Below the pieces are notes generated by a model. That model was not told the DNA's origin. It did no database searches and saw only the letters and a program-made list of their open reading frames with translations. The translations under genes were made by a program, and so were the position numbers. A DNA stretch of 64,000 nucleotides. Origin: Chloroflexota bacterium (lineage in GTDB: Bacteria > Chloroflexota > Limnocylindria > QHBO01). Where the stretch lies: positions 62,001-126,000 of the forward strand of contig JAILWI010000004.1 of NCBI GenBank assembly GCA_025699005.1. Reading direction: 5' to 3'. Position 1 is the stretch's first letter. Each line of letters begins with the position of its first letter. Shown here piece after piece: positions 48,196-54,732 of the stretch.

Positions 48196-49287
48196 ATGAG
48201 ATCGTCCGCTCCCACCCGCCCCGCGCGCTATCTGGTCGTCATGGCGATCGCACTTTCGGCCTGTGGGGCCACGTCGACCGACGGGCAACCGCCATCGTCT
48301 CCGACCGATGCCCGGTCGACGGCGTCGGTCCCGGCCGACCGTCCCTCGGTAGCGCCGCCTTCGCCGACGTTGGATCCGCTCGCAGCACGAACAATCGCCA
48401 CGATCGATCTCGGCGGCGGGCCCGACTTTCCGACCGAAGCCTTCGGATCGATCTGGGTGAACGCCATCGACGGTCCGATCATGAATGACGGAACGACGCC
48501 GGCACTCCATCGGATCGACCCGGCAACCAACGCGGTGATCGCCTCGATCCCATTGCCCGGCCGACTGTGCTCCGGGGTCGGGGCAAGCCCCGAGGCGGTC
48601 TGGGCATGCGGCCCCGACGGCCTGGTGCGCATCGATCCGGCCACGAACGAGGTTGCGGGAACCGTTGGGTTCCGGGCGGCGCTGGTGAGCAGCCGGATCC
48701 AGTACGGCGCTGGATCAGTCTGGAGCTTCGCCACGTCGACGGTCGGACCCGATCAGGTGGTCCGTATCGATCCAGCGACGAACGAGGTCATCGCCACCAT
48801 CGATCTCGGCCGCGTGGCGGGCACGATGGCGTTCGGCTTCGACGCCCTGTGGGTCAGCGGCCCTGCGGACGACGTCCTGCTGCGGATCGACCCCACGACG
48901 AACAGCGTCGAGGAATGGGCGACTGGGATCGAAGGTGCAGGGTCGGTCGCTGTGGGGGCGGATGCCATCTGGGTCTCGCTGGTCTTCGAGCACGGTGCGC
49001 AGGGACACGCCGACGACGTCTCATTGGTCAGCGTCGATCCGAGCACGGGGGAGGTCCTGCACGAACTCATCATCGGCGGTGTGCTGGGCGACGAGGGAGA
49101 TATCGCGGCGACGCCCGACGGAGTCTGGGTCCGGGCACCTGAGCCGTGGCTGATTCGCATCGACCACACGACGGGCGAGATCGTCGACCGCATCGACACG
49201 CGGAGCGGGCCTGGTGCCGTGGCCGTCGCATTCGGATCGCTGTGGGTCACCACGGAGCGGGGAGAAGTGCTTCGCCTGGAGCCCTGA
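48196..49287 (+). CDS. Lipoprotein with YncE-like beta-propeller repeats
   Basis: Protein of 363 aa. A signal peptide with lipobox LSAC (Cys23) is followed by a Ser/Thr/Pro spacer. The rest is a set of 40-to-45-residue repeats around the motif RIDPATN-x-V and variants (RIDPTTNSV, SVDPSTGEV, RIDHTTGEI), typical of YncE/Vgb-like seven-bladed propellers. It is anchored outside the membrane; ligand or target unknown. It diverges from the histidine kinase gene. Confidence 0.88.
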   Translation: MRSSAPTRPARYLVVMAIALSACGATSTDGQPPSSPTDARSTASVPADRPSVAPPSPTLDPLAARTIATIDLGGGPDFPTEAFGSIWVNAIDGPIMNDGTTPALHRIDPATNAVIASIPLPGRLCSGVGASPEAVWACGPDGLVRIDPATNEVAGTVGFRAALVSSRIQYGAGSVWSFATSTVGPDQVVRIDPATNEVIATIDLGRVAGTMAFGFDALWVSGPADDVLLRIDPTTNSVEEWATGIEGAGSVAVGADAIWVSLVFEHGAQGHADDVSLVSVDPSTGEVLHELIIGGVLGDEGDIAATPDGVWVRAPEPWLIRIDHTTGEIVDRIDTRSGPGAVAVAFGSLWVTTERGEVLRLEP

Positions 49288-49304
49288 GCGCTCGGGCGGC
49301 GCGC

Positions 49305-49310
49305 TAGCAT
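49305..49310 (+). promoter_or_regulatory. -10 box TAGCAT of a leaderless promoter
   Basis: TAGCAT ends seven bases before the ATG at 49318, which favours that start over the in-frame ATG at 49309 that overlaps the box. Confidence 0.55.
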
Positions 49311-49317
49311 GCGCCGC

Positions 49318-49626
49318 ATGCCGCGATCGAGGACCCTGACGTACGACGACCTCGTCGACCTCGCCCGCCGCTTCGAGGGCGTGCCGCTCGAGACGGTCAC
49401 AGGCAAGCCGTACACCGTCGGTGTGGCCCGGACCGGCGAGGTGTTCTTCACCCCGGCCTCGAGCGGTTACGGCCAGAGCGATGGCCGGAAGGCCGCGCAG
49501 CGGTTCCTCGAGCGCTACAACGAGACCAAAAGCCACCGGCCGGGTGACTACGGCGACGTCACGCGGAACGCGTCGTACCTCATCGGCCTCATCCACGCAT
49601 CCGAGGCAGTCGAGGAGGTCGAATGA
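49318..49626 (+). CDS. Conserved-looking small protein coupled to a nitrilase
   Basis: Protein of 102 aa: DLVDLARRFEGVPLETVTGKPYTVGV, VFFTPASSGYGQSDGRKAAQRFLERYNET, and a helical C-terminus (RNASYLIGLIHASEAVEEVE). No family is recognised; the GYGQSDGRKAA patch looks conserved in character. Its stop overlaps the nitrilase ATG by four bases (ATGA), so the two are made together. Confidence 0.75.
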   Translation: MPRSRTLTYDDLVDLARRFEGVPLETVTGKPYTVGVARTGEVFFTPASSGYGQSDGRKAAQRFLERYNETKSHRPGDYGDVTRNASYLIGLIHASEAVEEVE

Positions 49627-50471
49627 TCCAGCGCGCCGACGGCAAGCTCGCCGTCGCTCTCGTGTCCGAGGTGTTCTGGGAGCCCGACGGGGCGGTCCGC
49701 CTGAAGCAGCGCCTGGCCGAGGCGGCCGATCGCGGCGCCGATCTCGCCGTTCTGCCCGAGCTGCCGCTCAACCCCTGGAGTCCCGGGACGAAGGAGGCAC
49801 GCGAGGACGACGCCGAGCCGATGGGCGGGCCGCGGTCGACCATCCAGTCGGAGGCCGCCGCCGAGGCGAAGATCGGCCTCATCGGCGGCATCATTCACCG
49901 CGCGGACGATGGTCGACGGACGAGCCGCGCCCTCGTGTTCGACGCGGCCGGCGAGGTCGTCGGCACCTACGAGAAGCTCCACCTGCCGGAGGAGGAAGGC
50001 TTCTGGGAGACGAGCCACTACGAGCCGGGGGACGAGCCTCCGCGGCGGATCGACGCGGTCGGGCTGCCGATCGGGATCCAGCTGTGCTCCGACAACAACC
50101 GCCCGGAGGGAACGCACATCTTGGGCGCGCAGGGTGTCGTCGCCATGATCAACCCACGCGCGACCGAGGAGGCGACGTACCAGCGCTGGAAGATCGTGTG
50201 GCAGGCGAACGCCATCACGAGCGCGTGCTACGTGGTCAGCGTGAACCGTCCCTACCCGGAGCAGGGCGCGCTCATCGGCGGTGCCAGCGTGGTGATCGGA
50301 CCGCGGGGGGAGATCCTCGCCGAGACCACGGATCGGATGACCGTCGTCACGCTCGACGAGGGCGCGGTGCTCGAGGCGCGGCGCGGGTACCCGGGCTACC
50401 TTCCCATCCACGCGCGCATCTATGCCGATGCGTGGGACGAGATCGCGAGAGGCGACGGCGAGGCAGGTTAG
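49623..50471 (+). CDS. Nitrilase/CN-hydrolase superfamily amidohydrolase
   Basis: Protein of 282 aa. The Glu-Lys-Cys triad is present: Glu in LPELPLN, Lys in YEKLHLPEE and Cys in IQLCSDNNRPEG. The second half has NPRATEEATYQRWKIVWQANAITSACYVVSVNR, typical of carbamoylases and amidases in the superfamily. It cleaves a C-N bond in a small amide, carbamoyl amine or nitrile; the substrate is not determined. It follows the 102-aa protein by overlap and meets the zinc-ribbon gene tail to tail with a 4-bp overlap. Confidence 0.92.
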   Translation: MIQRADGKLAVALVSEVFWEPDGAVRLKQRLAEAADRGADLAVLPELPLNPWSPGTKEAREDDAEPMGGPRSTIQSEAAAEAKIGLIGGIIHRADDGRRTSRALVFDAAGEVVGTYEKLHLPEEEGFWETSHYEPGDEPPRRIDAVGLPIGIQLCSDNNRPEGTHILGAQGVVAMINPRATEEATYQRWKIVWQANAITSACYVVSVNRPYPEQGALIGGASVVIGPRGEILAETTDRMTVVTLDEGAVLEARRGYPGYLPIHARIYADAWDEIARGDGEAG

Positions 50472-51214
50472 CCCTCGGCGAGGCGGAACTGCCCGCGGGC
50501 GATGACGGTCTCACCCACGTAGACCCGCATCTCGTAGACGCCGGGTCCCCAGTCGCGCACGAAGTTCGCCGCATCGCCGGCCACGAAGCCTGCGGTGGTG
50601 CCGGCGGGATCCACTCCCAGCTGGTTCCCCGCGGCCGCCACGATCTCCTCGCCCTCGGTGCCATCCTCGTTGAGCCGGACGACCTGCTCGCCGATGGTCG
50701 CCGCCCCGAAGGGCTCGGTCGACGAGATCGAATGGGCGAAGACCATGCCCGGAGTGAACGTCTCGACCGGGTTGACGACCTGCTTGTTGCCGTCCAGCTC
50801 GGTACCGAAGGCCACGGTGCCGGGCAGCTCGGGCGTCGGCTCCGGTGTCGGCGCGACCGACTCGGACGCCGACGGCTCGACGCTCGGCTCCTCGGTCGGG
50901 GTGGGCGTGGGCGCCACCGTCGGGGAGGGGTCGGCGCCGATCGTCGGATCGATCGGGTTGAGGCTCGACACGAAGAGCCCGATGACGACGGCGACGACGA
51001 TCGTCCCGATCACCGCACCCATCGACATGAGCGAGTCGCGGTCGGTCGGGTAGCGACCGGCGGGCACGACGCGAGCTTCACCGTGACGAAGCGAGACCCC
51101 GCACGAGCGGCAGACCTGCGCCCATTCGGGGTTCGTCCGCCCGCAGTTGAAGCAGTCGACGGTCTCCTCGTTCATGGGGTACGGGCGGTCCTCCTGGGCA
51201 TCGGCCTGTGCCAT
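50468..51214 (-). CDS. Zinc-ribbon membrane protein with Pro/Thr/Ser linker
   Basis: Protein of 248 aa. The N-terminus has a zinc ribbon (CFNCGRTNPEWAQVCRSCG, two CxxC pairs), then one membrane helix (IGTIVVAVVIGLFVSSL), a Pro/Thr/Glu-rich linker, and an extracytoplasmic beta domain ending VYEMRVYVGETVIARGQFRLAEG. The ribbon is on the inside if topology follows the positive-inside rule. No family is named. The start could be the ATG at 51214 or 51175; the latter begins just before the ribbon. Confidence 0.8.
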   Translation of the reverse strand: MAQADAQEDRPYPMNEETVDCFNCGRTNPEWAQVCRSCGVSLRHGEARVVPAGRYPTDRDSLMSMGAVIGTIVVAVVIGLFVSSLNPIDPTIGADPSPTVAPTPTPTEEPSVEPSASESVAPTPEPTPELPGTVAFGTELDGNKQVVNPVETFTPGMVFAHSISSTEPFGAATIGEQVVRLNEDGTEGEEIVAAAGNQLGVDPAGTTAGFVAGDAANFVRDWGPGVYEMRVYVGETVIARGQFRLAEG

Positions 51215-51284
51215 CGGCCTCTGGCGGCGAGAAGCCTAGCATGCAGGTGGCCGCCGGCGGTGAGAACGCCGACGGCCGATCGGA

Positions 51285-51302
51285 CGTCCCCGCAACGGGA
51301 CG
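51285..51302. other. Short hairpin between divergent genes
   Basis: CGTCCC and GGGACG pair perfectly around a six-base loop, in the 163-bp gap between the zinc-ribbon gene and the gene at 51378. Too small to call a terminator; it could be an operator-like palindrome. Confidence 0.3.
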
Positions 51303-51377
51303 GCCGGAGGAGAGTCTAGCGGTGATCGGGACGTCCTACACTGGGCACCGATTCACCGATCCCGTCGTCACTACGAG

Positions 51378-51692
51378 GTGAGCTGCGTGCTGCACATGGT
51401 CGTCAACTCCCACCATGCCGAGAGCTGTCCCTTCCGGGGCAAGGAACATGCCGATGCGCTGGCATCGGGGCTCGAAGCGCTCGCGGGAGCCGCAGCAGAG
51501 CGAGAGTCGAGCGTCGTGGGAGCGTGGGCGAACGGGGCGGGTCACACCGCGTTCTTCCTCGTCGATGCGCCCCATGCGCATCGGATCGACGAGATCATCC
51601 AGGCAGCCGGCCTGACGGGACGAACGCATTCGCAGGTCTATGCCGTGGTCGACCTGGCGACGATCCTGGAACGGATCAACACCCAGCGCTGA
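51378..51692 (+). CDS. Small hypothetical protein, 104 aa
   Basis: Protein of 104 aa from GTG (an ATG at 51396 is also possible). It has NSHHAESCPFRGKEHADAL near the start, then a ferredoxin-like alpha/beta pattern with VVGAWANGAGHTAFFLVDAPHAHRIDEII and VYAVVDLATILERI. The small size and GAWANGAGH strand suggest a compact dimeric beta-alpha-beta fold (DUF3303-like), which is only an impression. No operon partner. Confidence 0.7.
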   Translation: MSCVLHMVVNSHHAESCPFRGKEHADALASGLEALAGAAAERESSVVGAWANGAGHTAFFLVDAPHAHRIDEIIQAAGLTGRTHSQVYAVVDLATILERINTQR

Positions 51693-51712
51693 CGGGTGAT
51701 CCGCCGCCGGGA

Positions 51713-51943
51713 TCAGTCCCCGGTCGTGAGCAGGCGCGGCGCGGGGTCGGCCGACTGCATGCTCAGGATCCATGCCGCGTCGCTCTCGGCGAGCCGTCGC
51801 TGGACGCGCGCCCAGTAGACGTCGCGCTCGCCAGGCTCGCGGATGGAGCGGCGGTCGAACAAGGGCATGCTGCGGAGCCACACGGTGAGGCGCGGGTATC
51901 GCCGGCTGCGAAGCGCGGCGATCTCGATGTCGAGCTGGGTCAT
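51713..51943 (-). CDS. Small hypothetical protein (candidate)
   Basis: Frame of 76 aa, Arg-rich, with DIEIAALRSRRYPRLTVWLRSMPLFDRRSIREPGERDVYWARVQRRLAES. An in-frame GTG at 51955 would add four residues. GC-rich third positions support coding, but there is no ribosome-binding site or clear -10 box and no recognised family. It converges with the 104-aa gene. Confidence 0.42.
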   Translation of the reverse strand: MTQLDIEIAALRSRRYPRLTVWLRSMPLFDRRSIREPGERDVYWARVQRRLAESDAAWILSMQSADPAPRLLTTGD

Positions 51944-51955
51944 GGCACGGCTCAC

Positions 51956-52042
51956 ACTGACGTCGTCGCGCGCAGCGCGATAGGTCCCAGATGAACCATC
52001 CGCCCCCGGTACTTCCTCCTGATCGGGCCGTGCGCTTGACCG
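51956..52042. other. Short gap without a feature
   Basis: No gene or structure seen between the small protein and the secreted-protein gene stop. Confidence 0.5.
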
Positions 52043-52588
52043 TCAGCGATGCCCGGATGGCCTCGGAATTCGCCGTGACACGAGCATCAATCCACCTGAG
52101 ATAAGGAGTGCACCAGCGACGAGCGAGCCCAGGGAACCGGTCTCTGAGGGCTGCGTCATCGCCGCGACGGCGGTGTCCGGCACGGTGGGCGGGGTGTCGT
52201 CCGCAACCACCGTCACGATGACCGTCCCCGAGCAATCGGTACCCGGCTGGTCGACGATGGCGCTCCACCTGCCTACCTCACCGGGGTACCACAGCCATCG
52301 GACCAGGCCGTCGGCCTCGGACAGGATGGGGCTATGCCACGCGCTCGACTCATCGCCATTGGTCCACTCGACCTCCATCCACGTGTCGGGCGGATAGGTG
52401 CCCCAGAAGATCATCTCCTGATCGAGCTTGACGGTGATCTCGTCGCTGCCGGACTCAGTTGGCTGGTTCCCCAACGCCGCAACCAGGTTGCAGCCTGCGG
52501 TCCCCACGGCGGCCGCGCCAATGGGTGCGAAGCCAGTGAACGCAACCGCCAGCAGGGCTGCGGCAGAGAGGGTCACGAATCGGCGCAT
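52043..52588 (-). CDS. Secreted, C-terminally anchored protein with VPDTA motif
   Basis: Protein of 181 aa. A signal peptide (LSAAALLAVAFTGFAPIGAAA) is followed by a beta-rich domain with aromatic residues and several Trp (MIFWGTYPPDTWMEVEWTNGD). A TPPTVPDTAVA segment precedes a C-terminal helix (LVAGALLISGGLMLVSRR) and a basic tail. The order motif-helix-Arg resembles sortase-anchored proteins, but the motif is not a standard LPXTG, so membrane anchoring by the helix is safer. GGAGG precedes the ATG. Confidence 0.78.
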   Translation of the reverse strand: MRRFVTLSAAALLAVAFTGFAPIGAAAVGTAGCNLVAALGNQPTESGSDEITVKLDQEMIFWGTYPPDTWMEVEWTNGDESSAWHSPILSEADGLVRWLWYPGEVGRWSAIVDQPGTDCSGTVIVTVVADDTPPTVPDTAVAAMTQPSETGSLGSLVAGALLISGGLMLVSRRIPRPSGHR

Positions 52589-52698
52589 GACGAGCCTCCG
52601 TTTCCCCCAATCGTGTGAGGTGAGGACGACGTGGCTGTGCGCGGCTGGTATGCGCTCGGATGCACGGCGCGGCATCGGGCAAATGACGTACGAAGACG

Positions 52699-52785
52699 TG
52701 GTGCCGGAGGTGGGACTTGAACCCACACGAGCTTGCACTCATCGGTGTTTGAGACCGACGCGTCTGCCGATTCCGCCACTCCGGC
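52699..52785 (-). tRNA. tRNA-Leu (CAA)
   Basis: Acceptor GCCGGAG pairs with CTCCGGC, discriminator A, and an encoded CCA (52699-52701). The anticodon stem TCGGT/ACCGA encloses loop CTCAAAC with anticodon CAA, reading TTG. The T-arm has GTTCAAG, and a long variable arm, as for class II leucine tRNA, brings it to 87 bases with CCA. Confidence 0.95.
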
Positions 52786-52812
52786 GCGGGGAGCCGTCAT
52801 TATAGGAATCCG

Positions 52813-53424
52813 ATGGCCGAGAACCCCGGGCAGCCCCGAGCACATCGCACACCGCCGCTTCAGGACGAGGCGGCGGTCATCGCGCGTGCGGCCGACGGGG
52901 ACCGGACCGCCTTCGCCCAGCTCATGGAGCACTACCAGAGTGCCTGCTACGGCCTGGCGATGCGCCTGCTGAACGACGCCGACCAGGCCGCCGATGCCAC
53001 CCAGGATGCGTTCATCCACGCGTATCGGGCCATGAGCTCGTACCGAGGCGGCGTCTTCCGCTCCTGGCTCCTGCGCATCACGGCCAACGCCAGCTACGAC
53101 ATCCTGCGCCGCCAGCAACGCCGGCCGACGACGACGCTGCCCGATCCGGACGAGGGCGCGCCCGAGCTGCCCGATCCCGGAGCCGTGAACCCGGTAGCGG
53201 AGGCGACGAAGAGCGAGCTGTACCGACACCTCGAGGTGGCGCTCCGCCGCCTCCCCGAGGACCAGCGAACCGCCATCGTGCTGTGCGACGTCTACGGGAT
53301 GGACTACAACGAGGTCGCCGCCATGACGCAATCGGCGCTCGGCACGGTGAAATCGCGCATCCATCGCGGTCGGCTGCGCCTCCGTGAGCTCATGGCCGAG
53401 CACCGGGAACTCTTCATCCGATGA
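52813..53424 (+). CDS. ECF-type RNA polymerase sigma factor
   Basis: Sigma-70 family protein of 203 aa, with region 2 (FAQLMEHYQSACYGLAMRLLNDADQAADATQDAFIHAYRAM), then SWLLRITANASYDILRR, and region 4 (LRRLPEDQRTAIVLCDVYGMDYNEVAAMTQSALGTVKSRIHRGRLRLRE). A 35-residue linker between them is Asp/Pro/Glu-rich. It recruits RNA polymerase to a stress regulon. The downstream gene encodes its probable anti-sigma partner, 19 bp away. TATAGG lies six bases before the ATG. Confidence 0.95.
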   Translation: MAENPGQPRAHRTPPLQDEAAVIARAADGDRTAFAQLMEHYQSACYGLAMRLLNDADQAADATQDAFIHAYRAMSSYRGGVFRSWLLRITANASYDILRRQQRRPTTTLPDPDEGAPELPDPGAVNPVAEATKSELYRHLEVALRRLPEDQRTAIVLCDVYGMDYNEVAAMTQSALGTVKSRIHRGRLRLRELMAEHRELFIR

Positions 53425-53443
53425 GCGCGTCTGGAGGGACAGC

Positions 53444-54118
53444 ATGCTGATCCCGAACCATCCGGCCGATGAGCGCCTGGCGGCGTTCGCCGACAACGAC
53501 CCCGAGGCCACGGAGCCCGCGATCGCGGAGCACGTGGCTTCCTGCGCGCGCTGCACGGCCACGGTCGATGAGCTCGCCGGCCTCCGCGTCGCTCTCGCGT
53601 CGATGCCGGATATCGCCCCGAGCCGCCCGCTTCAGCTCGTCCCGCCCGTTGCGCCTGCGCCGGATGCCGATCGCGTCGGCGGGTGGGTGCGGCGCCTCTT
53701 CGGACCCGTTCTCGCGGCGGGTGCGGCGGTCGCCCTCGTGGGTGCCGTCGGGACCACGGCGCCGCTCCTCGACGGGCTGGCGTCCGGCGGCCAGGACTCG
53801 TCGGGTCTCACACCCATGCAGGCGGCGCCGAGTGCTGGTGGTGCGCCCGCCGATGGCGCGGGTGTGGAGGAGATGGCTCCGGGTGCTTCCGACGCGCGAG
53901 CGGCCGGCGCGTCCGCCGATCCCGAGCCCGAAGCTCAAGCGACCGACGCCGAGGAGGACGGGGGCACCGCCCTGTTGGAGGGCAGCGGCGACCAGGGCGC
54001 GCTCGCGTCCCGCCTCGCCATGGACCGGTCGCCCTGGCCGATGGTGCTCTTCGCAGGCATCGCGCTCGTCATCGCCGCACTGCTCCTGCGCTGGATCCTC
54101 GCCCCTCGCGCCGGCTAG
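53444..54118 (+). CDS. Zinc-finger anti-sigma factor
   Basis: Membrane protein of 224 aa. The N-terminal anti-sigma zinc finger has His30, Cys34 and Cys37 (EHVASCARC, H-x3-C-x2-C). Two hydrophobic helices follow, at about 85-100 and at the C-terminus (PMVLFAGIALVIAALLLRWIL), with an Ala/Gly/Pro-rich segment between. It should hold the ECF sigma at the membrane until a signal releases it. CTGGAGGGA precedes the ATG. Operonic with the sigma gene. Confidence 0.9.
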   Translation: MLIPNHPADERLAAFADNDPEATEPAIAEHVASCARCTATVDELAGLRVALASMPDIAPSRPLQLVPPVAPAPDADRVGGWVRRLFGPVLAAGAAVALVGAVGTTAPLLDGLASGGQDSSGLTPMQAAPSAGGAPADGAGVEEMAPGASDARAAGASADPEPEAQATDAEEDGGTALLEGSGDQGALASRLAMDRSPWPMVLFAGIALVIAALLLRWILAPRAG

Positions 54119-54157
54119 GCGCCGACCAGCTGGAAGTTCGACCGGCCCACGCGGGGC

Positions 54158-54676
54158 TCAGAGCGCGATGCGGCCCGCGGCGATGGCCCCGAGGAGCAGG
54201 ATCACGATCACTGCGCCGGCCAGGACCGCCGCCCAGCCCGAGTCACGGAACGTCGTCGGTGCAGGCTCCGGCCTTGGAGGGCGTCGTGTTCGCGGGATCG
54301 GCACCTCGCCGGGGCGGCGGACGGTGCGAGGAGCCGCGCGCGTCTCGGCGGCCGTGGCGCGCCACGTCGCCCAGGTCCGGGTCGAGGACGGCGCGGATGG
54401 ATGGATCGGCGCGCGTGATGGGGCCCAGTGGCCGGCGGAGGGTGTGCCCGACGACGGATGGTCGCGGTCGTAGTCCATGCGGCGCACCGGATTCGACAGG
54501 ATGGCCCATGCCTCGTTGATGCGCCGCATGCGCTCGGCAGCCTCCGCCTTCCCCTCGTGCAGGTCGGGGTGATGGCGCTTCGCCAGCCGCCGATGTGCGC
54601 GCGCCACCTGGAGCGGGGACGCGTCGCGCGTCACGCCCAGCACGGCGTACGGGTCGAGGGTCGAGCGCCCGGTCAT
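54158..54676 (-). CDS. J-domain protein with C-terminal membrane helix
   Basis: Protein of 172 aa. Residues 7-70 are a J-domain (DPYAVLGVTRDASPLQVARAHRRLAKRHHPD, HPD intact). A Pro/Arg/Ser-rich linker and one helix (SGWAAVLAGAVIVILLLGAIAA) follow. It is a shorter paralogue of the protein at 34694-35575, sharing the DPYAVLG start, the NPxRRxxxDRDH motif after the J-domain and the SGWA-led helix. A TAGAAT box is seven bases upstream of the ATG. It is divergent from polA. Confidence 0.87.
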   Translation of the reverse strand: MTGRSTLDPYAVLGVTRDASPLQVARAHRRLAKRHHPDLHEGKAEAAERMRRINEAWAILSNPVRRMDYDRDHPSSGTPSAGHWAPSRAPIHPSAPSSTRTWATWRATAAETRAAPRTVRRPGEVPIPRTRRPPRPEPAPTTFRDSGWAAVLAGAVIVILLLGAIAAGRIAL

Positions 54677-54683
54677 CGCCACG

Positions 54684-54689
54684 ATTCTA
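54684..54689 (-). promoter_or_regulatory. -10 box TAGAAT of the J-domain gene
   Basis: TAGAAT on the minus strand ends seven bases before the ATG at 54676. Confidence 0.55.
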
Positions 54690-54715
54690 CGGCGGCCCGC
54701 AGGCCGCCATCGGGC

Positions 54716-54721
54716 TAGACT
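54716..54721 (+). promoter_or_regulatory. -10 box TAGACT of the polA promoter
   Basis: TAGACT ends eleven bases before the ATG at 54733, leaving a leader of only a few bases. It is back to back with the box of the divergent J-domain gene. Confidence 0.5.
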
Positions 54722-54732
54722 CAGAAGCACCG

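Noticed and set aside
52428..52805. 125-residue frame with a VGLEPTR-like ending
   Set aside because: This is the well-known false translation of a tRNA-Leu and its flank.
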